Assembly (NCBI GenBank): GCA_012999515.1
Contig: JABEEB010000001.1
Location: 2,046,001 to 2,110,000 of the forward strand
DNA: 64,000 bases
Source: Salifodinibacter halophilus
Lineage (GTDB): Bacteria > Pseudomonadota > Gammaproteobacteria > Nevskiales > Salinisphaeraceae
Reading direction: 5' to 3'
Shown: piece by piece, positions 38,994-49,501 of the stretch
How positions within the stretch are numbered: the first letter of the stretch is position 1
Layout of the letters: the number at the start of each line of letters is the position of its first letter
Made by a program: the position numbers and the translations under genes
Notes under the pieces: generated by a model
What the model saw: the letters and a program-made list of their open reading frames with translations, nothing else
Databases searched by the model: none
What the model was told of the DNA's origin: nothing

Positions 38994-39035
38994 TTGGTTA
39001 AAGACGAATTAACGCGTTACACTAACGCGTTTTAC
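38994..39035 (+). promoter_or_regulatory. rplY promoter containing a tandem 13-base repeat
   Basis: TTGGTT (38994-38999), 18 bases, and TACACT (39018-39023) form a plausible promoter. Overlapping it, TAACGCGTTACAC (39010-39022) and TAACGCGTTTTAC (39023-39035) are adjacent copies identical at 11 of 13 positions. Each holds the palindrome AACGCGTT. The second copy covers the predicted transcription start. Confidence 0.5.
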
Positions 39036-39089
39036 AACAGCGCACGAAGCTGCGCGATACGCGCTGCTCGCTTGGACTAGGGTCAGGTC

Positions 39090-39782
39090 ATGGACGAATT
39101 CGAACTGGAGGCAAAACCTCGAACAGAAACCGGGCGCGGTCCGAATCGGCGCCTGCGGCGTAGCGGCTGGGTGCCGGCGATCATCTACGGCGGCAATGGC
39201 GAGCCGTCCAAGATCGCGCTCGAGCAAGATGATCTTTGCCATCATCTCGAAAACGAAGCGTTTTTCTCGCACGTCATCCGCATCAAGATTGAAGGCGGTA
39301 AAAGCGAGGACGCGATCCTGCGCGATCTACAGCGCCACCCGGCGCGGCCGTTCGTCGAGCACGCGGACTTCCAGCGCGTCGTGGCGAATCAGCCGTTGCG
39401 CATGGGCGTGCCGTTGCATTTCGCGGGTGCCGAAGAATGTCCGGGCGTAGTCGAGGAAAACGGCATCGTTGAGCATAACCTCAATGAAGTTGAAATCGAG
39501 TGCTTGCCACGGCATTTGCCGGAATACATCGAAGTTGATTGCCACAACTTGAACGTCAACGACACGGTGCATTTGAGCGAGTTGACCATGCCCGCCAATG
39601 TCACGCTTGTTGCGCTGATGGGCGAAACCGACGAGGACGAAGAGAGTTCTCGGGATCAAAGTGTGGTCACGGTTAGCCTGCCGCGCGCTGAAGTCGAGAC
39701 GCAAACCGAGGAAGAAGCGGAAGGCGAATCGGCGGACGCCGAGCAGCAAGGCGACAGCGAGCAAGACAGCGACAAGGAATAG
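39090..39782 (+). CDS. rplY: 50S ribosomal protein L25 (Ctc type, long form)
   Basis: It binds 5S rRNA in the large subunit. The 230-residue long form has an N-terminal L25 domain (LEAKPRTETGRGPNRRLRRSG, with VPAIIYGG) and a C-terminal TL5/Ctc beta domain (VPLHFAGAEECPGV, IEVDCHNLNVNDTVHL). A ~50-residue very acidic tail rich in Glu, Asp and Ser follows. It sits between prs and pth. Confidence 0.96.
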   Translation: MDEFELEAKPRTETGRGPNRRLRRSGWVPAIIYGGNGEPSKIALEQDDLCHHLENEAFFSHVIRIKIEGGKSEDAILRDLQRHPARPFVEHADFQRVVANQPLRMGVPLHFAGAEECPGVVEENGIVEHNLNEVEIECLPRHLPEYIEVDCHNLNVNDTVHLSELTMPANVTLVALMGETDEDEESSRDQSVVTVSLPRAEVETQTEEEAEGESADAEQQGDSEQDSDKE

Positions 39783-39821
39783 AAACGCCGCGGATCGTCG
39801 GTCACAAAACTCGTCTCGACG

Positions 39822-40400
39822 ATGGCCGAAGGGATTCGTGCTGTTCTAGCGCTGGGTAATCCGGGTGCCGGGCATGCAGCCGACCGTCACAATGTGGGCT
39901 TCTGGTTTGCCGATGAGCTGGCCAGCCAAGAGCGCGTCGATTTTTCGCGCGAGAAGCGCTTCAAGGCGGAGCTGGCGCGCCTGGGGGTCCAGGATGCGAC
40001 TGCATGGTTGGCCAAGCCTTGGACTTATATGAACCACGTGGGTGAGAGCGCCGCTGCACTCGCGCGTTTCCATAAGCTGTCGGCTGCCCAGATATTGGTT
40101 GTCCACGATGAGTTGGATCTACCGCCGGGCACCGCTCGATTCAAAGCGGGCGGTGGCCATGGTGGGCATAACGGGCTGCGTGATGTGACTCGCGTTCTGG
40201 GTGTGGATTTCAAGCGTCTGCGTATCGGGATCGGCCATCCCGGTCATATGGATGCCGTGGTCGGTCATGTGTTGAGCAAGCCGGGCAAATCCGAGCGTGC
40301 GGCCATTGATGAATCGATCGAACGGTCGGTCGATGCAGTCAACGTGTTGCTGGCTGACGGTTGGGATCGCGCGGCACAAAAACTGAATTCTGCGAACTAA
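39822..40400 (+). CDS. pth: Peptidyl-tRNA hydrolase
   Basis: It recycles tRNA from peptidyl-tRNA that drops off ribosomes. The 192-residue protein carries LALGNPGAGHAADRHNVGFW (catalytic His23), PWTYMNHVGES (Asn71), VVHDELDLPPG (Asp96) and GGGHGGHNGLRD. ychF starts 2 bases after its stop. Confidence 0.97.
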   Translation: MAEGIRAVLALGNPGAGHAADRHNVGFWFADELASQERVDFSREKRFKAELARLGVQDATAWLAKPWTYMNHVGESAAALARFHKLSAAQILVVHDELDLPPGTARFKAGGGHGGHNGLRDVTRVLGVDFKRLRIGIGHPGHMDAVVGHVLSKPGKSERAAIDESIERSVDAVNVLLADGWDRAAQKLNSAN

Positions 40401-40402
40401 AT

Positions 40403-41494
40403 ATGGCGTTACAAGCCGGCATCGTGGGTCTGCCGAACGTAGGCAAATCAACGCTTTTCAATGCATTGACCGCCGCTGCTATTCCGGCGGAGAACTATCC
40501 GTTTTGCACTATCGACCCGAACGTTGGTGTGGTCAGCGTGCCGGACGAGCGGCTTGGTCAGCTTGCCGAAATCGCCAACCCGGCGGCAATCGTGCCGACC
40601 ACCGTCGAGTTCGTGGATATTGCCGGCCTGGTCGCCGGCGCGGCGGATGGTGAAGGGCTGGGCAATCAGTTTCTAGCTAATATCCGTGAAACCGACGCCA
40701 TTATCCATGTCGTGCGCTGTTTTGAGGACGACGACGTCATGCACGTTTCCGGTCGTGTCGATCCTGTTGGCGACGTTCAGACCATTGATACCGAATTGGC
40801 GCTGGCGGATTTGGCGACCGTAGAACGTGGTCTTAAGCGGGTGGAAAAAGCCGCGCGCTCCGGCGACAAGGACGCCAAACGACAACTGGATGTGTTTACC
40901 CGCGCCTACGAGCATTTGGATAGCGGCGCGCCGATCCGTTCGCTAACGCTGGACGATGATGAACGCGCCGCGCTGGCTGAACTGCACTTGATTACCGCCA
41001 AGCCGGCCTTGTTTGTTGCCAACGTCGACGAGGGCGGCTTCGTGAATAATCCAGCGCTGGATCGGCTCCAGGCCCATGCCGATGAGCAGGGTGCGCCGGT
41101 GGTCGCGGTTTGCGCTGCGCTTGAGGGCGAACTGGCGCAACTCGACGCCGACGACCAGCAAGCGTTTCTGGCCGATCTCGGTCAACAGGAGCCGGGGCTG
41201 AATCGAGTCATTCGGTCGACCTACCGTCTGCTCGGTCTACAGACGTTTTTCACAGCGGGGCCGGAGGAAGTCCGTGCCTGGCCGGTTCCGGTCGGCGCTA
41301 CTGCGCCACAGGCAGCAGGCGTCATCCACTCGGATTTCGAGCGTGGCTTTATCCGTGCCGAAGTTACCGAGTTAGAAGACTATGTCCGGCTCGGTGGAGA
41401 CAAGGGCGCCCGAGAAGCGGGGCGTCAACGCCTCGAAGGCAAGACCTATGTGGTCGCCGATGGCGATGTTGTCCATTTTCGGTTTAACGTCTGA
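40403..41494 (+). CDS. ychF: Ribosome-associated ATPase/GTPase YchF (OLA1 type)
   Basis: An Obg-related P-loop ATPase linked to translation and stress responses. ATG 40403 gives 363 residues, equal to E. coli YchF; the open frame from 40361 lies in pth. G1 is GLPNVGKST (residues 9-17), G3 [20 protein letters not shown], and the C-terminal TGS domain includes [16 protein letters not shown] and [12 protein letters not shown]. pth-ychF is a conserved pair. Confidence 0.97.
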   Translation: MALQAGIVGLPNVGKSTLFNALTAAAIPAENYPFCTIDPNVGVVSVPDERLGQLAEIANPAAIVPTTVEFVDIAGLVAGAADGEGLGNQFLANIRETDAIIHVVRCFEDDDVMHVSGRVDPVGDVQTIDTELALADLATVERGLKRVEKAARSGDKDAKRQLDVFTRAYEHLDSGAPIRSLTLDDDERAALAELHLITAKPALFVANVDEGGFVNNPALDRLQAHADEQGAPVVAVCAALEGELAQLDADDQQAFLADLGQQEPGLNRVIRSTYRLLGLQTFFTAGPEEVRAWPVPVGATAPQAAGVIHSDFERGFIRAEVTELEDYVRLGGDKGAREAGRQRLEGKTYVVADGDVVHFRFNV

Positions 41495-41539
41495 AGTCTT
41501 GACAGCGCGAGGCTTGCGCCAGATCATATTGCGCTTTAC

Positions 41540-41615
41540 GGCTATGTAGCTCAGGGGTTAGAGCACAGCATTCATAATGCTGGTGTCGCTGGTTCGATTC
41601 CAGCCATAGCCACCA
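41540..41615 (+). tRNA. tRNA-Met(CAT), elongator type
   Basis: GGCTATG/CATAGCC acceptor arms, loop TTCATAA with CAT, encoded CCA. The paired first base and GGCTA start match elongator Met rather than the initiator (unpaired C1) or tRNA-Ile2. Confidence 0.93.
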
Positions 41616-41705
41616 CTTTTCAGGGTTATGAAGCATGTGGATTCGCTACGTAGTAAATGCGTAGTACAAATTCACTTCACAACCCGCAGCATTGGCTGCA
41701 ATACG

Positions 41706-41736
41706 AAAAAGGCCGGGCATTTGCCCGGCCTTTTTT
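41706..41736. terminator. Bidirectional intrinsic terminator between tRNA-Met and ilvB
   Basis: AAAAA-GGCCGGGCA (41706-41719), TT, TGCCCGGCC-TTTTTT (41722-41736). The 9-bp GC stem with A and T tracts on its two sides can stop transcription of tRNA-Met (+) and ilvB (-). Confidence 0.88.
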
Positions 41737-41743
41737 ATGCGTG

Positions 41744-43540
41744 CTAAGTGCGACTCGGGATATGGTCGCCGGTGATCATCTCCCGGTACGTCTTGCCGGG
41801 GCCGACCATCGGGTAGACGCCGGCATCCGGGTCGACTTGAACTTCCAGAAACGCCGGACCGTCGAAGTCGAGGAACGCCTCGATGGTCGCCTCCAGCTCC
41901 AAGGGGTCGTTTATCCGGCGTGCAAAGTTGAAGCCATCGGCTTCCGCCGCTTTGACGAAGTCTTTTTTGTGCAGTGACTTATCCGATGCCGATAGCCGGC
42001 CCTGGAAAAACAGCTTTTGCCACTGCTTAACCATGCCATCGCCGTTGTTGTTGAGTACCAGGATCTTGACGGGGCAGTTATAAGTCGTGGCCGTTTCCAA
42101 TTCGCCGCTGGTCATACGGATCGAGGCGTCGCCGTCGATGTCGATGACCTGACGACGAGGCTGTGCAAACGCTGCACCGATAGCTGCCGGTAGCCCGAAG
42201 CCCATAGTGCCCATCGACCCCGACGTCAGCCACAGACGTGGCTCGCGGAAATCGAAGTACTGCGCCGACCACATCTGATGCTGACCGACGCCGGTTGCGA
42301 TGACGGCTTCGCCGCCGGTCCGACGGTTGATCGCTTCGATGACCGCCTGCGGCTGGATGTACTCGCGGTCGCGGGCGTAGTCCATCGCGTAGGTGCTGCG
42401 CAGGTTGGCTATATGGTCGTGCCAGGCGGCGGGCGCGGCGTTGATACGCTGTCTCTGCCCGTAGTCGGTCAAACGTTTCAATGAGTCCGAGAATAGGCCG
42501 ACGTGGTGCCAATCCACTGACTTGACCTTGTTGATCTCCGAGGCGTCGGCATCTAGATGCGCCACCGCCTGTGCCGACGGCGCGAATTCCGATGGCACAC
42601 CGGCCACGCGGTCATCGAAACGGGCGCCGATGGCGATCAGCAGGTCGCAGTCTTCGACCGCATAGTTGGCGTAGGCCGTGCCATGCATCCCGAGCATGTG
42701 TAAGCTTAAGTCATCGGTCGTGTCCATCGTTCCGATGCCCATGAGCGTGGTAACGACTGGGATCCCGAACGTGTGCGCGAAGTCGCGAAGCGCCTGGCTC
42801 GCATCGGCGTTAACCACGCCGCCGCCGGCGTAAATCAGTGGCCGCTGGCTGGTGGCGAACAGATCGAAGAATGTCTGGCACTTATTGTCGTCGAGCTGGT
42901 TATCCCTAAGCGCTTGCATGCGCTGACGGTAGCCGGGCACAGGCAGCACGCCGCTGCCGCGGAAGATGTTTTGCTGGGTCTGCACATCCTTGGGGACATC
43001 GATGACCACCGGGCCCGGTCGGCCCGAGCGCGCGATCTCGAAAGCAGTGCGCACCGTGGCTTCGAGTTGATCCGGGTCGGTGACCATGAAAACGTGCTTG
43101 GAGACCGGGCTCATCAGGTTGGTGACTGGCGCCTCCTGGAAGGCATCGGTGCCAATGGCTGCACGCGCGACCTGGCCGGTAATCAATACCATCGCGACTG
43201 AGTCAGCCATGCAGTCGCGCACCGGTGTCACGGCGTTGGTCGCCCCGGGGCCGGAGGTAACAATCGCTGTGCCGACTTCGCCGCTAGCGCGCGCGTAGCC
43301 GGCTGCCATGAAACCAGCGCCTTGCTCGTTGGCGGGCACCACGAGCGGCATGGAGTCGTCGTGCGATTCGTTATAGCGGAAAATGGCGTCGTAGGTCGGC
43401 AGAATCGCGCCGCCGGAGTAGCCGAATACCGTCTTTACACCTTCGTCAGCCAGCACCTGTACAATAATATCTGCGCCCGCGAGGGTGCGGCCGGCGACCG
43501 GGTGAGGTTGTTCGACGATGGGTTCGACGGTTTCGGACAT
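41744..43540 (-). CDS. ilvB: Acetolactate synthase large (catalytic) subunit
   Basis: A ThDP- and FAD-dependent enzyme starting valine, leucine and isoleucine synthesis. ATG 43540 (MSETVEP) is preferred because a TATAAT box overlaps the alternative start at 43576; it gives 598 residues. Motifs: VKTVFGYSGGAILPTYDAI, the catalytic Glu in VPANEQGAGFMAAGYARA, the FAD-binding middle domain (GIPVVTTLMGIGTMD), and ThDP/Mg-binding IDGDASIRMTSGELETA with LNNNGDG. Its orientation is opposite to the small subunit gene, which is unusual. Confidence 0.96.
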   Translation of the reverse strand: MSETVEPIVEQPHPVAGRTLAGADIIVQVLADEGVKTVFGYSGGAILPTYDAIFRYNESHDDSMPLVVPANEQGAGFMAAGYARASGEVGTAIVTSGPGATNAVTPVRDCMADSVAMVLITGQVARAAIGTDAFQEAPVTNLMSPVSKHVFMVTDPDQLEATVRTAFEIARSGRPGPVVIDVPKDVQTQQNIFRGSGVLPVPGYRQRMQALRDNQLDDNKCQTFFDLFATSQRPLIYAGGGVVNADASQALRDFAHTFGIPVVTTLMGIGTMDTTDDLSLHMLGMHGTAYANYAVEDCDLLIAIGARFDDRVAGVPSEFAPSAQAVAHLDADASEINKVKSVDWHHVGLFSDSLKRLTDYGQRQRINAAPAAWHDHIANLRSTYAMDYARDREYIQPQAVIEAINRRTGGEAVIATGVGQHQMWSAQYFDFREPRLWLTSGSMGTMGFGLPAAIGAAFAQPRRQVIDIDGDASIRMTSGELETATTYNCPVKILVLNNNGDGMVKQWQKLFFQGRLSASDKSLHKKDFVKAAEADGFNFARRINDPLELEATIEAFLDFDGPAFLEVQVDPDAGVYPMVGPGKTYREMITGDHIPSRT

Positions 43541-43574
43541 CGTGTGTTGATTCCGGTTGACAAACGGGCTTTTC

Positions 43575-43695
43575 ATTATATCGCATGCACGGATTCGCGA
43601 CTTGGCTTGTTCGGGGTGCGAGGCACCGGATAAGGCCTTTGGCCGGCGGCGTCAGTGACGCCAAGGTTGAATAAAAGGCGATTGAAGCGTAATTT
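43575..43695. promoter_or_regulatory. Divergent ilvB/ilvN promoter region
   Basis: For ilvB, a perfect TATAAT on the minus strand (complement of 43575-43580) would start transcription ~28 bases before its ATG; its -35 is weak. For ilvN, TTGAAT (43667-43672), 17 bases, TAATTT (43690-43695). Between them the perfect dyad GGCGTCA-G-TGACGCC (43648-43662) could be a shared operator. No branched-chain leader peptide or attenuator was found. Confidence 0.5.
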
Positions 43696-43734
43696 TGTCG
43701 GCTTATCTTGATGTTGCCTGAGGCCAGCCCGCCC

Positions 43735-45311
<1,577 letters not shown>

Positions 45312-45336
45312 CGCGGCGCTGGCTCGGTCGCGCGTC

Positions 45337-46014
45337 GTGGCCATGCAACGTAAAACGCTGTTCCGGATTGTGCCGGAAGGCTGGATTGTGTTGGCAGCGC
45401 TCCTGGCGTTGCTGGTGCTGATCCAGTCGTTTTTGTCGATCTGGTGGGTGTTGCCATTGGCGATATTAATCGCCGGTGTCGCCGCCTATTGTCATGATAC
45501 GCCGCGTCATGTTCCGGCCGAGCCACTGGCTGTGGTTGCGCCGGTGGATGGTCGTGTCATCGAGACGGGGCGTGCCGAAGATCCGTTTTTGAATCGCGCA
45601 GCGATACGGATCTCGATCCGTGTGAGCTGGTGGTCAACGTATCTCATGCGTTCCCCGGTCGAAGGCACGGTGCTGGAATTGGCCGGCGAAGTTGTGGCGC
45701 GCGAAGGCGCGGTGGCGTCCTGGATACGGACCGACGAAGGCGACGAGCTGATCATGGCCGTGGTGCGCGGCAGCCTGTTTGGCTGCCACCCGTGCCGTGG
45801 TGACTACGGCGAGCGCGTCGGTCAGGGCCGCTGTTGTGGCACGCGGCGTTTGTCACGGCGGGTTGATCTCTACTTGCCACTCGGCACCCGTGCCGATGTC
45901 GAACCGGGGATGCGCGTTCGTGCCGGTGCCAGCGTGCTCGCCAAACTGGTGCACAAGCAACGCCGTGCGCGGCCGGCGGCGACGCCGGCGGCCGTTGCGG
46001 GCGCCGCGGGCTGA
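45337..46014 (+). CDS. Phosphatidylserine decarboxylase-like membrane protein lacking the catalytic motif
   Basis: A ~225-residue protein with a basic head and one hydrophobic hairpin (IVLAALLALLVLIQSFLSI and WWVLPLAILIAGVAAYC), then a PSD-type beta-rich domain: VVAPVDGRVIETG, AIRISIRVSWWS, RSPVEGTVLEL, and VDLYLPLGTRADVEPGMRVRAG. In true PSD proenzymes the segment before VDxYLP reads G-S-R or G-S-T, where Ser becomes the pyruvoyl group; here it is S173-R174-R175, so the self-cleaving Gly-Ser pair is absent, and the H-V-N-R box is replaced by STYLMR. Decarboxylase activity is therefore unlikely. It lies between ilvC and pssA, where active PSD genes lie in some bacteria. Confidence 0.75.
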   Translation: MAMQRKTLFRIVPEGWIVLAALLALLVLIQSFLSIWWVLPLAILIAGVAAYCHDTPRHVPAEPLAVVAPVDGRVIETGRAEDPFLNRAAIRISIRVSWWSTYLMRSPVEGTVLELAGEVVAREGAVASWIRTDEGDELIMAVVRGSLFGCHPCRGDYGERVGQGRCCGTRRLSRRVDLYLPLGTRADVEPGMRVRAGASVLAKLVHKQRRARPAATPAAVAGAAG

Positions 46015-46020
46015 GCGGGC

Positions 46021-46788
46021 GTGCACGACCACGATCCGGATGCGCCCACGCAACGACGTCGGCGCGGTATTTATCTGCTGCCGAATCTGTTTACCACCGG
46101 CACCCTGTTTGCCGGTTTCTACGCCATTATCGCCGCAACGCAGGACTATTTCACGGTTGCCTCGATCGCTATTTTCGTAGCCATGCTTACCGACATGCTC
46201 GATGGGCGTGTCGCGCGTTGGACGCGCGCCGAAACTGATTTCGGTATTCAGTTCGATAGCCTGGCCGATTTAGTGGCTTTCGGCATGGCGAGTTCGCTTG
46301 TGGCATTCATGTTCAGTTTGGATGCCTTGGCACAAACCAGTGATGTGGCCGGCAAGTTGGGCTGGTTGGCGGCGTTTTTCTATATTGCATCGGCCGCGCT
46401 CCGCTTGGCGCGTTTCAATATTGCTCGCGGTGCGCCGACGGAAAAGAATCATTTCGTTGGCTTGCCGAGTCCGGCAGCGGCCGGCGTACTGGTCGGCTTT
46501 GTCTGGGTGATGACGCGCATGGGGGTCAGCGGTGACCAAGTCGTCGTGCCGGTGTTTGGCCTCACGGTGGCTACCGGCGCCCTCATGGTCTCGAATGTGC
46601 GCTATCGCAGTTTCAAAAAGCTAAGCACCCGCCGCCGTGTGCCGTTTCATTACGTGCTTGCCATGGTGGGTGTGTTCGTTCTGATCGTCTTGTTCCCGCC
46701 GTTTGTTCTGTTCGCCGCGTTTTTTGGTTTCGCCCTCTCGGGACCTGTCGAGGCGATCCTTCGGCGTCGGCACATACGGCGAAACTAG
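46021..46788 (+). CDS. pssA: CDP-diacylglycerol--serine O-phosphatidyltransferase
   Basis: It forms phosphatidylserine at the inner membrane. The 255-residue integral protein carries the full CDP-alcohol phosphotransferase motif D-G-x2-A-R-x8-G-x3-D-x3-D in TDMLDGRVARWTRAETDFG followed by IQFDSLADL, and about 6-8 hydrophobic segments. The start is GTG at 46021, 6 bases after the PSD-like gene. A product decarboxylase must be encoded elsewhere. Confidence 0.93.
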   Translation: MHDHDPDAPTQRRRRGIYLLPNLFTTGTLFAGFYAIIAATQDYFTVASIAIFVAMLTDMLDGRVARWTRAETDFGIQFDSLADLVAFGMASSLVAFMFSLDALAQTSDVAGKLGWLAAFFYIASAALRLARFNIARGAPTEKNHFVGLPSPAAAGVLVGFVWVMTRMGVSGDQVVVPVFGLTVATGALMVSNVRYRSFKKLSTRRRVPFHYVLAMVGVFVLIVLFPPFVLFAAFFGFALSGPVEAILRRRHIRRN

Positions 46789-46844
46789 CGCGTGTGTTGA
46801 CCTTGGCTAATGCCAAACAGCTTCGTTTGAGCTAATCTTTAACC

Positions 46845-47639
46845 ATGACGGATGGGCATCGACAAGCTGTGTTCGATGCGCTGGGGCTGACGCCTTGGCA
46901 GCGTCGCGCGGGTGGGCCGCTTGGGCCGCCGAATCGGGACTACGACGCGGCGCGCGAAGCGTGCGCGGCGGCCCACGATGTGGATGCTGAGGCCGAGGCC
47001 AAAGTGGCTGATATGCCGGCTGCAACGTCGTCATCGTCGAAATGCGATGAGTATGTCCCGGACGCCGCGGCCGGCGACTGTGCTGGCCTCGATTGGGATG
47101 AGCTGGAGGCCTATCTGGAGCGCTGCGACCATCGCGGTGCCAGTCAGCCAGTGTTTGGAGTGGGCGCTCGCACGGCCGATGTGCTGATCGTCGGCGAGGC
47201 CCCCGGTGCCGAGGAGGACCGCCAGGGTGAGCCGTTCGTGGGCCGTTCGGGGCGGCTTCTCGACCAGATGCTCGCCGAAATTGACTGCTCGCGCACGTCT
47301 AACGTCTTCATTACTAACATCTGCAAATTTCGGCCACCCGATAACCGGGATCCAACAGCCGCGGAAGTTGCCGCCGATTGGCCGATACTCGAGCGCCAGA
47401 TTGAGCTAATGGCGCCGAAACTGGTGGTGGCCACCGGGCGTGTGGCGGCACAGACGCTGTTGGCCAGCACGGTAAGTCTGGGAAGACTCCGTGGCCAGCG
47501 CCATCGTTATCCTGGCCGTGACCTGGACGTGATCGTCACCTATCACCCGGCTTTTCTGCTGCGTAGTCCGCAGCAGAAAGCGAAAGCGTGGATCGACCTG
47601 TGTGCCATCGCCGATTGCATCGAAACGGCGGCTCTATAG
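46845..47639 (+). CDS. Family-4-like uracil-DNA glycosylase with most Fe-S cysteines replaced
   Basis: A 264-residue base-excision repair protein. After a low-complexity ~80-residue head comes the UDG fold: FGVGARTADVLIVGEAPGAEEDRQGEPFVG (motif 1 GEAPGAEED at 118-126), NRDPTAAEV, and motif 2 YHPAFLLR. The usual four cluster ligands C-x2-C...K-C-R-P-P...C-x-P-Y-L read here C94-D-H-R97, C-K-F162-R-P-P and A-A-D178-W-P-I-L: one remains in place and three are changed. The fold may no longer hold a 4Fe-4S cluster. It is followed by rimI after 14 bases. Confidence 0.82.
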   Translation: MTDGHRQAVFDALGLTPWQRRAGGPLGPPNRDYDAAREACAAAHDVDAEAEAKVADMPAATSSSSKCDEYVPDAAAGDCAGLDWDELEAYLERCDHRGASQPVFGVGARTADVLIVGEAPGAEEDRQGEPFVGRSGRLLDQMLAEIDCSRTSNVFITNICKFRPPDNRDPTAAEVAADWPILERQIELMAPKLVVATGRVAAQTLLASTVSLGRLRGQRHRYPGRDLDVIVTYHPAFLLRSPQQKAKAWIDLCAIADCIETAAL

Positions 47640-47653
47640 ACGGGCACTTCCGA

Positions 47654-48127
47654 GTGTGTGCACGATCTGACACCGCGACCCACGTTCGCCCCATGCGCCG
47701 GGGTGACGTCGACGCTGTGCTGCAACTCGAGCGTGCGGTCTATCTTTTCCCCTGGAGTGCCCGCATCTTTCACGATTGCCTGCGCGTGGGGTATCACGCT
47801 TGGGTCGTCACGGATGATGCGGGCCGGGTGCTGGGGTACAGTTTCTTGTCGATCGTGCTGCAGGAGGCGCATATTCTCAATATTTGCGTCGCCGAGTCCG
47901 AACGCGGCCGCGGTCTGGCCGATCAACTGCTGGATATCATGATCGAAGCGGCAACAGCGGCTCGAGTGGAATCATTGATGCTCGAAGTTCGCCCGTCCAA
48001 TCGGGCGGCACGGCGCCTGTATAAACGGCGTGGCTTTACGTTCCTCGGCCGGCGACCACGTTACTATCCCGCGTCGGAGGGGCGCGAGGATGCGTTGCTG
48101 CTCTGCCTTTCGCTTGTCGACGCATGA
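47654..48127 (+). CDS. rimI: Ribosomal-protein-alanine N-acetyltransferase RimI
   Basis: A GNAT enzyme that acetylates the N-terminus of ribosomal protein S18. From GTG 47654 the product is 157 residues; ATG 47693 is another possible start. Signatures: RPMRRGDVDAVLQLERAVYLFPWS, acetyl-CoA-binding ICVAESERGRGLADQLLD, LEVRPSNRAARRLYKRRGF, and RRPRYYPASEGREDALLL, the last typical of RimI. It overlaps the next gene by 4 bases. Confidence 0.9.
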   Translation: MCARSDTATHVRPMRRGDVDAVLQLERAVYLFPWSARIFHDCLRVGYHAWVVTDDAGRVLGYSFLSIVLQEAHILNICVAESERGRGLADQLLDIMIEAATAARVESLMLEVRPSNRAARRLYKRRGFTFLGRRPRYYPASEGREDALLLCLSLVDA

Positions 48128-49395
48128 CGCGGGCCTGGCGCTGGGCGTTTTACGACTGGGCTAATTCAGCGTTCGCGACAGTCGTTATCGCGGCGTTTTT
48201 CCCGGTCTTTTTCAAGACCGTGGCCGCGGCCGATCTGGCGTCGTCCGAGGCTACGTTCTGGCTCGGGCTCGGTAATGCGGCCGCCAGTCTGATCGTTTTC
48301 ATCGCCGCGCCGGTTCTCGGTGGAGTAGTCGATTACGCGGGCCGTAAGCAGGCAGGTTTGATTACGGCAACCACCGTATCGGTAATCGCGACCGCTGCCC
48401 TTTTCTGGGTCGGCGCTGGTCAGTGGCCACTGGCACTAACCTGCTTCATCGTCGCACTTGCCGGATTTTTCGCGGCCATGGTCTGTTATGACAGCTTGCT
48501 CACCGACGTCAGTGAATCGGCCGACTATGCGCGCGTCTCGGCGCGCGGTTATGCGCTTGGTTATCTCGGCGGTGGCCTGTTACTGACCTTCGATGTCGTA
48601 CTTGTCAGCGCGCCGCAGTGGTTTGGGTTGAGTGGGCCGAGCGCGGCTATTCGGTGGTCATTTGTCTCGGTCGCACTTTGGTGGTTGGTATTTTCGTTAC
48701 CGCTCTGGCTCGGGGTGCGTGAGTGCCGGCCGGCGTCGCCTTTCGACCTGCGTCGAGCCGCACGCCAGAGTGTGCTCGATTTGTCGGATACAACCCGCGC
48801 GATTGTGACCCAGCCCGTAATCTGGCGTTTCCTTGCCGCTTACTGGCTCTATATCGATGCGATCCACACCATTGTGCGCATGGCGGTTGATTTCGGTCTC
48901 AATCTAGGTCTTGCCCGGCAGGATTTGGTCATGGCCATATTACTGGCGCAATTCGTCGGTTTCCCGGCCTCACTCTTTTTCGGCTGGTTAGCCATGCATT
49001 GGCGGCTCAGGGCCTCAATATTCATCGGGCTCGGTGTGTACGCGGCCATGAGTATTTGGAGTTATTTCCTGGTCGCTGCCTGGCAGTTCTATGTCATGGC
49101 TGTTTGCATCGGATTGGTCCAAGGTGGTGTGCAAGCGCTGTCGCGCGCCTACTTTGCAGCCATCATTCCGGCCGCCCAAAGTGGGCGCTATTTCGGCGTC
49201 TACAATATGCTTGGCAAGTTTTCCGCGATCATCGGCCCAGTGCTGGTCGGCGTGACGACGATGTTGACCGGAAATGTGCGGTTTTCAATCGTCTCGGTGA
49301 GCATCTTGCTGGTTGCCGGCGCTATTTTTCTGGCCACTAGCCGGGACCCGAAGCAAGCGCATAGGGCAACAGAGACCGTAAAACGCTCCGGTTAG
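48124..49395 (+). CDS. MFS transporter of the UMF1/Atg22-like family
   Basis: A 423-residue protein of about 12 membrane segments that starts WRWAFYDWANSAFATVVIAAFFPVFF, the hallmark Y-D-W-A-N-S-A-F of this group (Pfam MFS_1-like/Atg22). Further pieces are APVLGGVVDYAGRKQAG, CYDSLLTDVSESADYARVSARGYALGYLGGG and a late GGVQALSRAYFAAIIP with YFGVYNMLGKFSAIIGP. The substrate is unknown. Translation overlaps rimI (ATGA). Confidence 0.88.
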   Translation: MTRAWRWAFYDWANSAFATVVIAAFFPVFFKTVAAADLASSEATFWLGLGNAAASLIVFIAAPVLGGVVDYAGRKQAGLITATTVSVIATAALFWVGAGQWPLALTCFIVALAGFFAAMVCYDSLLTDVSESADYARVSARGYALGYLGGGLLLTFDVVLVSAPQWFGLSGPSAAIRWSFVSVALWWLVFSLPLWLGVRECRPASPFDLRRAARQSVLDLSDTTRAIVTQPVIWRFLAAYWLYIDAIHTIVRMAVDFGLNLGLARQDLVMAILLAQFVGFPASLFFGWLAMHWRLRASIFIGLGVYAAMSIWSYFLVAAWQFYVMAVCIGLVQGGVQALSRAYFAAIIPAAQSGRYFGVYNMLGKFSAIIGPVLVGVTTMLTGNVRFSIVSVSILLVAGAIFLATSRDPKQAHRATETVKRSG

Positions 49396-49501
49396 CGGGC
49401 CAAACGGCATTCATTCGCCATCACGGTCTTAGCTGATTACGCTGGACTAAGTGGTCCGCATAATGCCGGCATTCCGGCGCCGGATATAGGCGGTTGGCCA
49501 A

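Noticed and set aside
43541-43734. Possible branched-chain leader peptide and attenuator before ilvN
   Set aside because: I looked for a short frame rich in Val, Leu and Ile followed by alternative hairpins and a T tract; only the GGCGTCA dyad is present.
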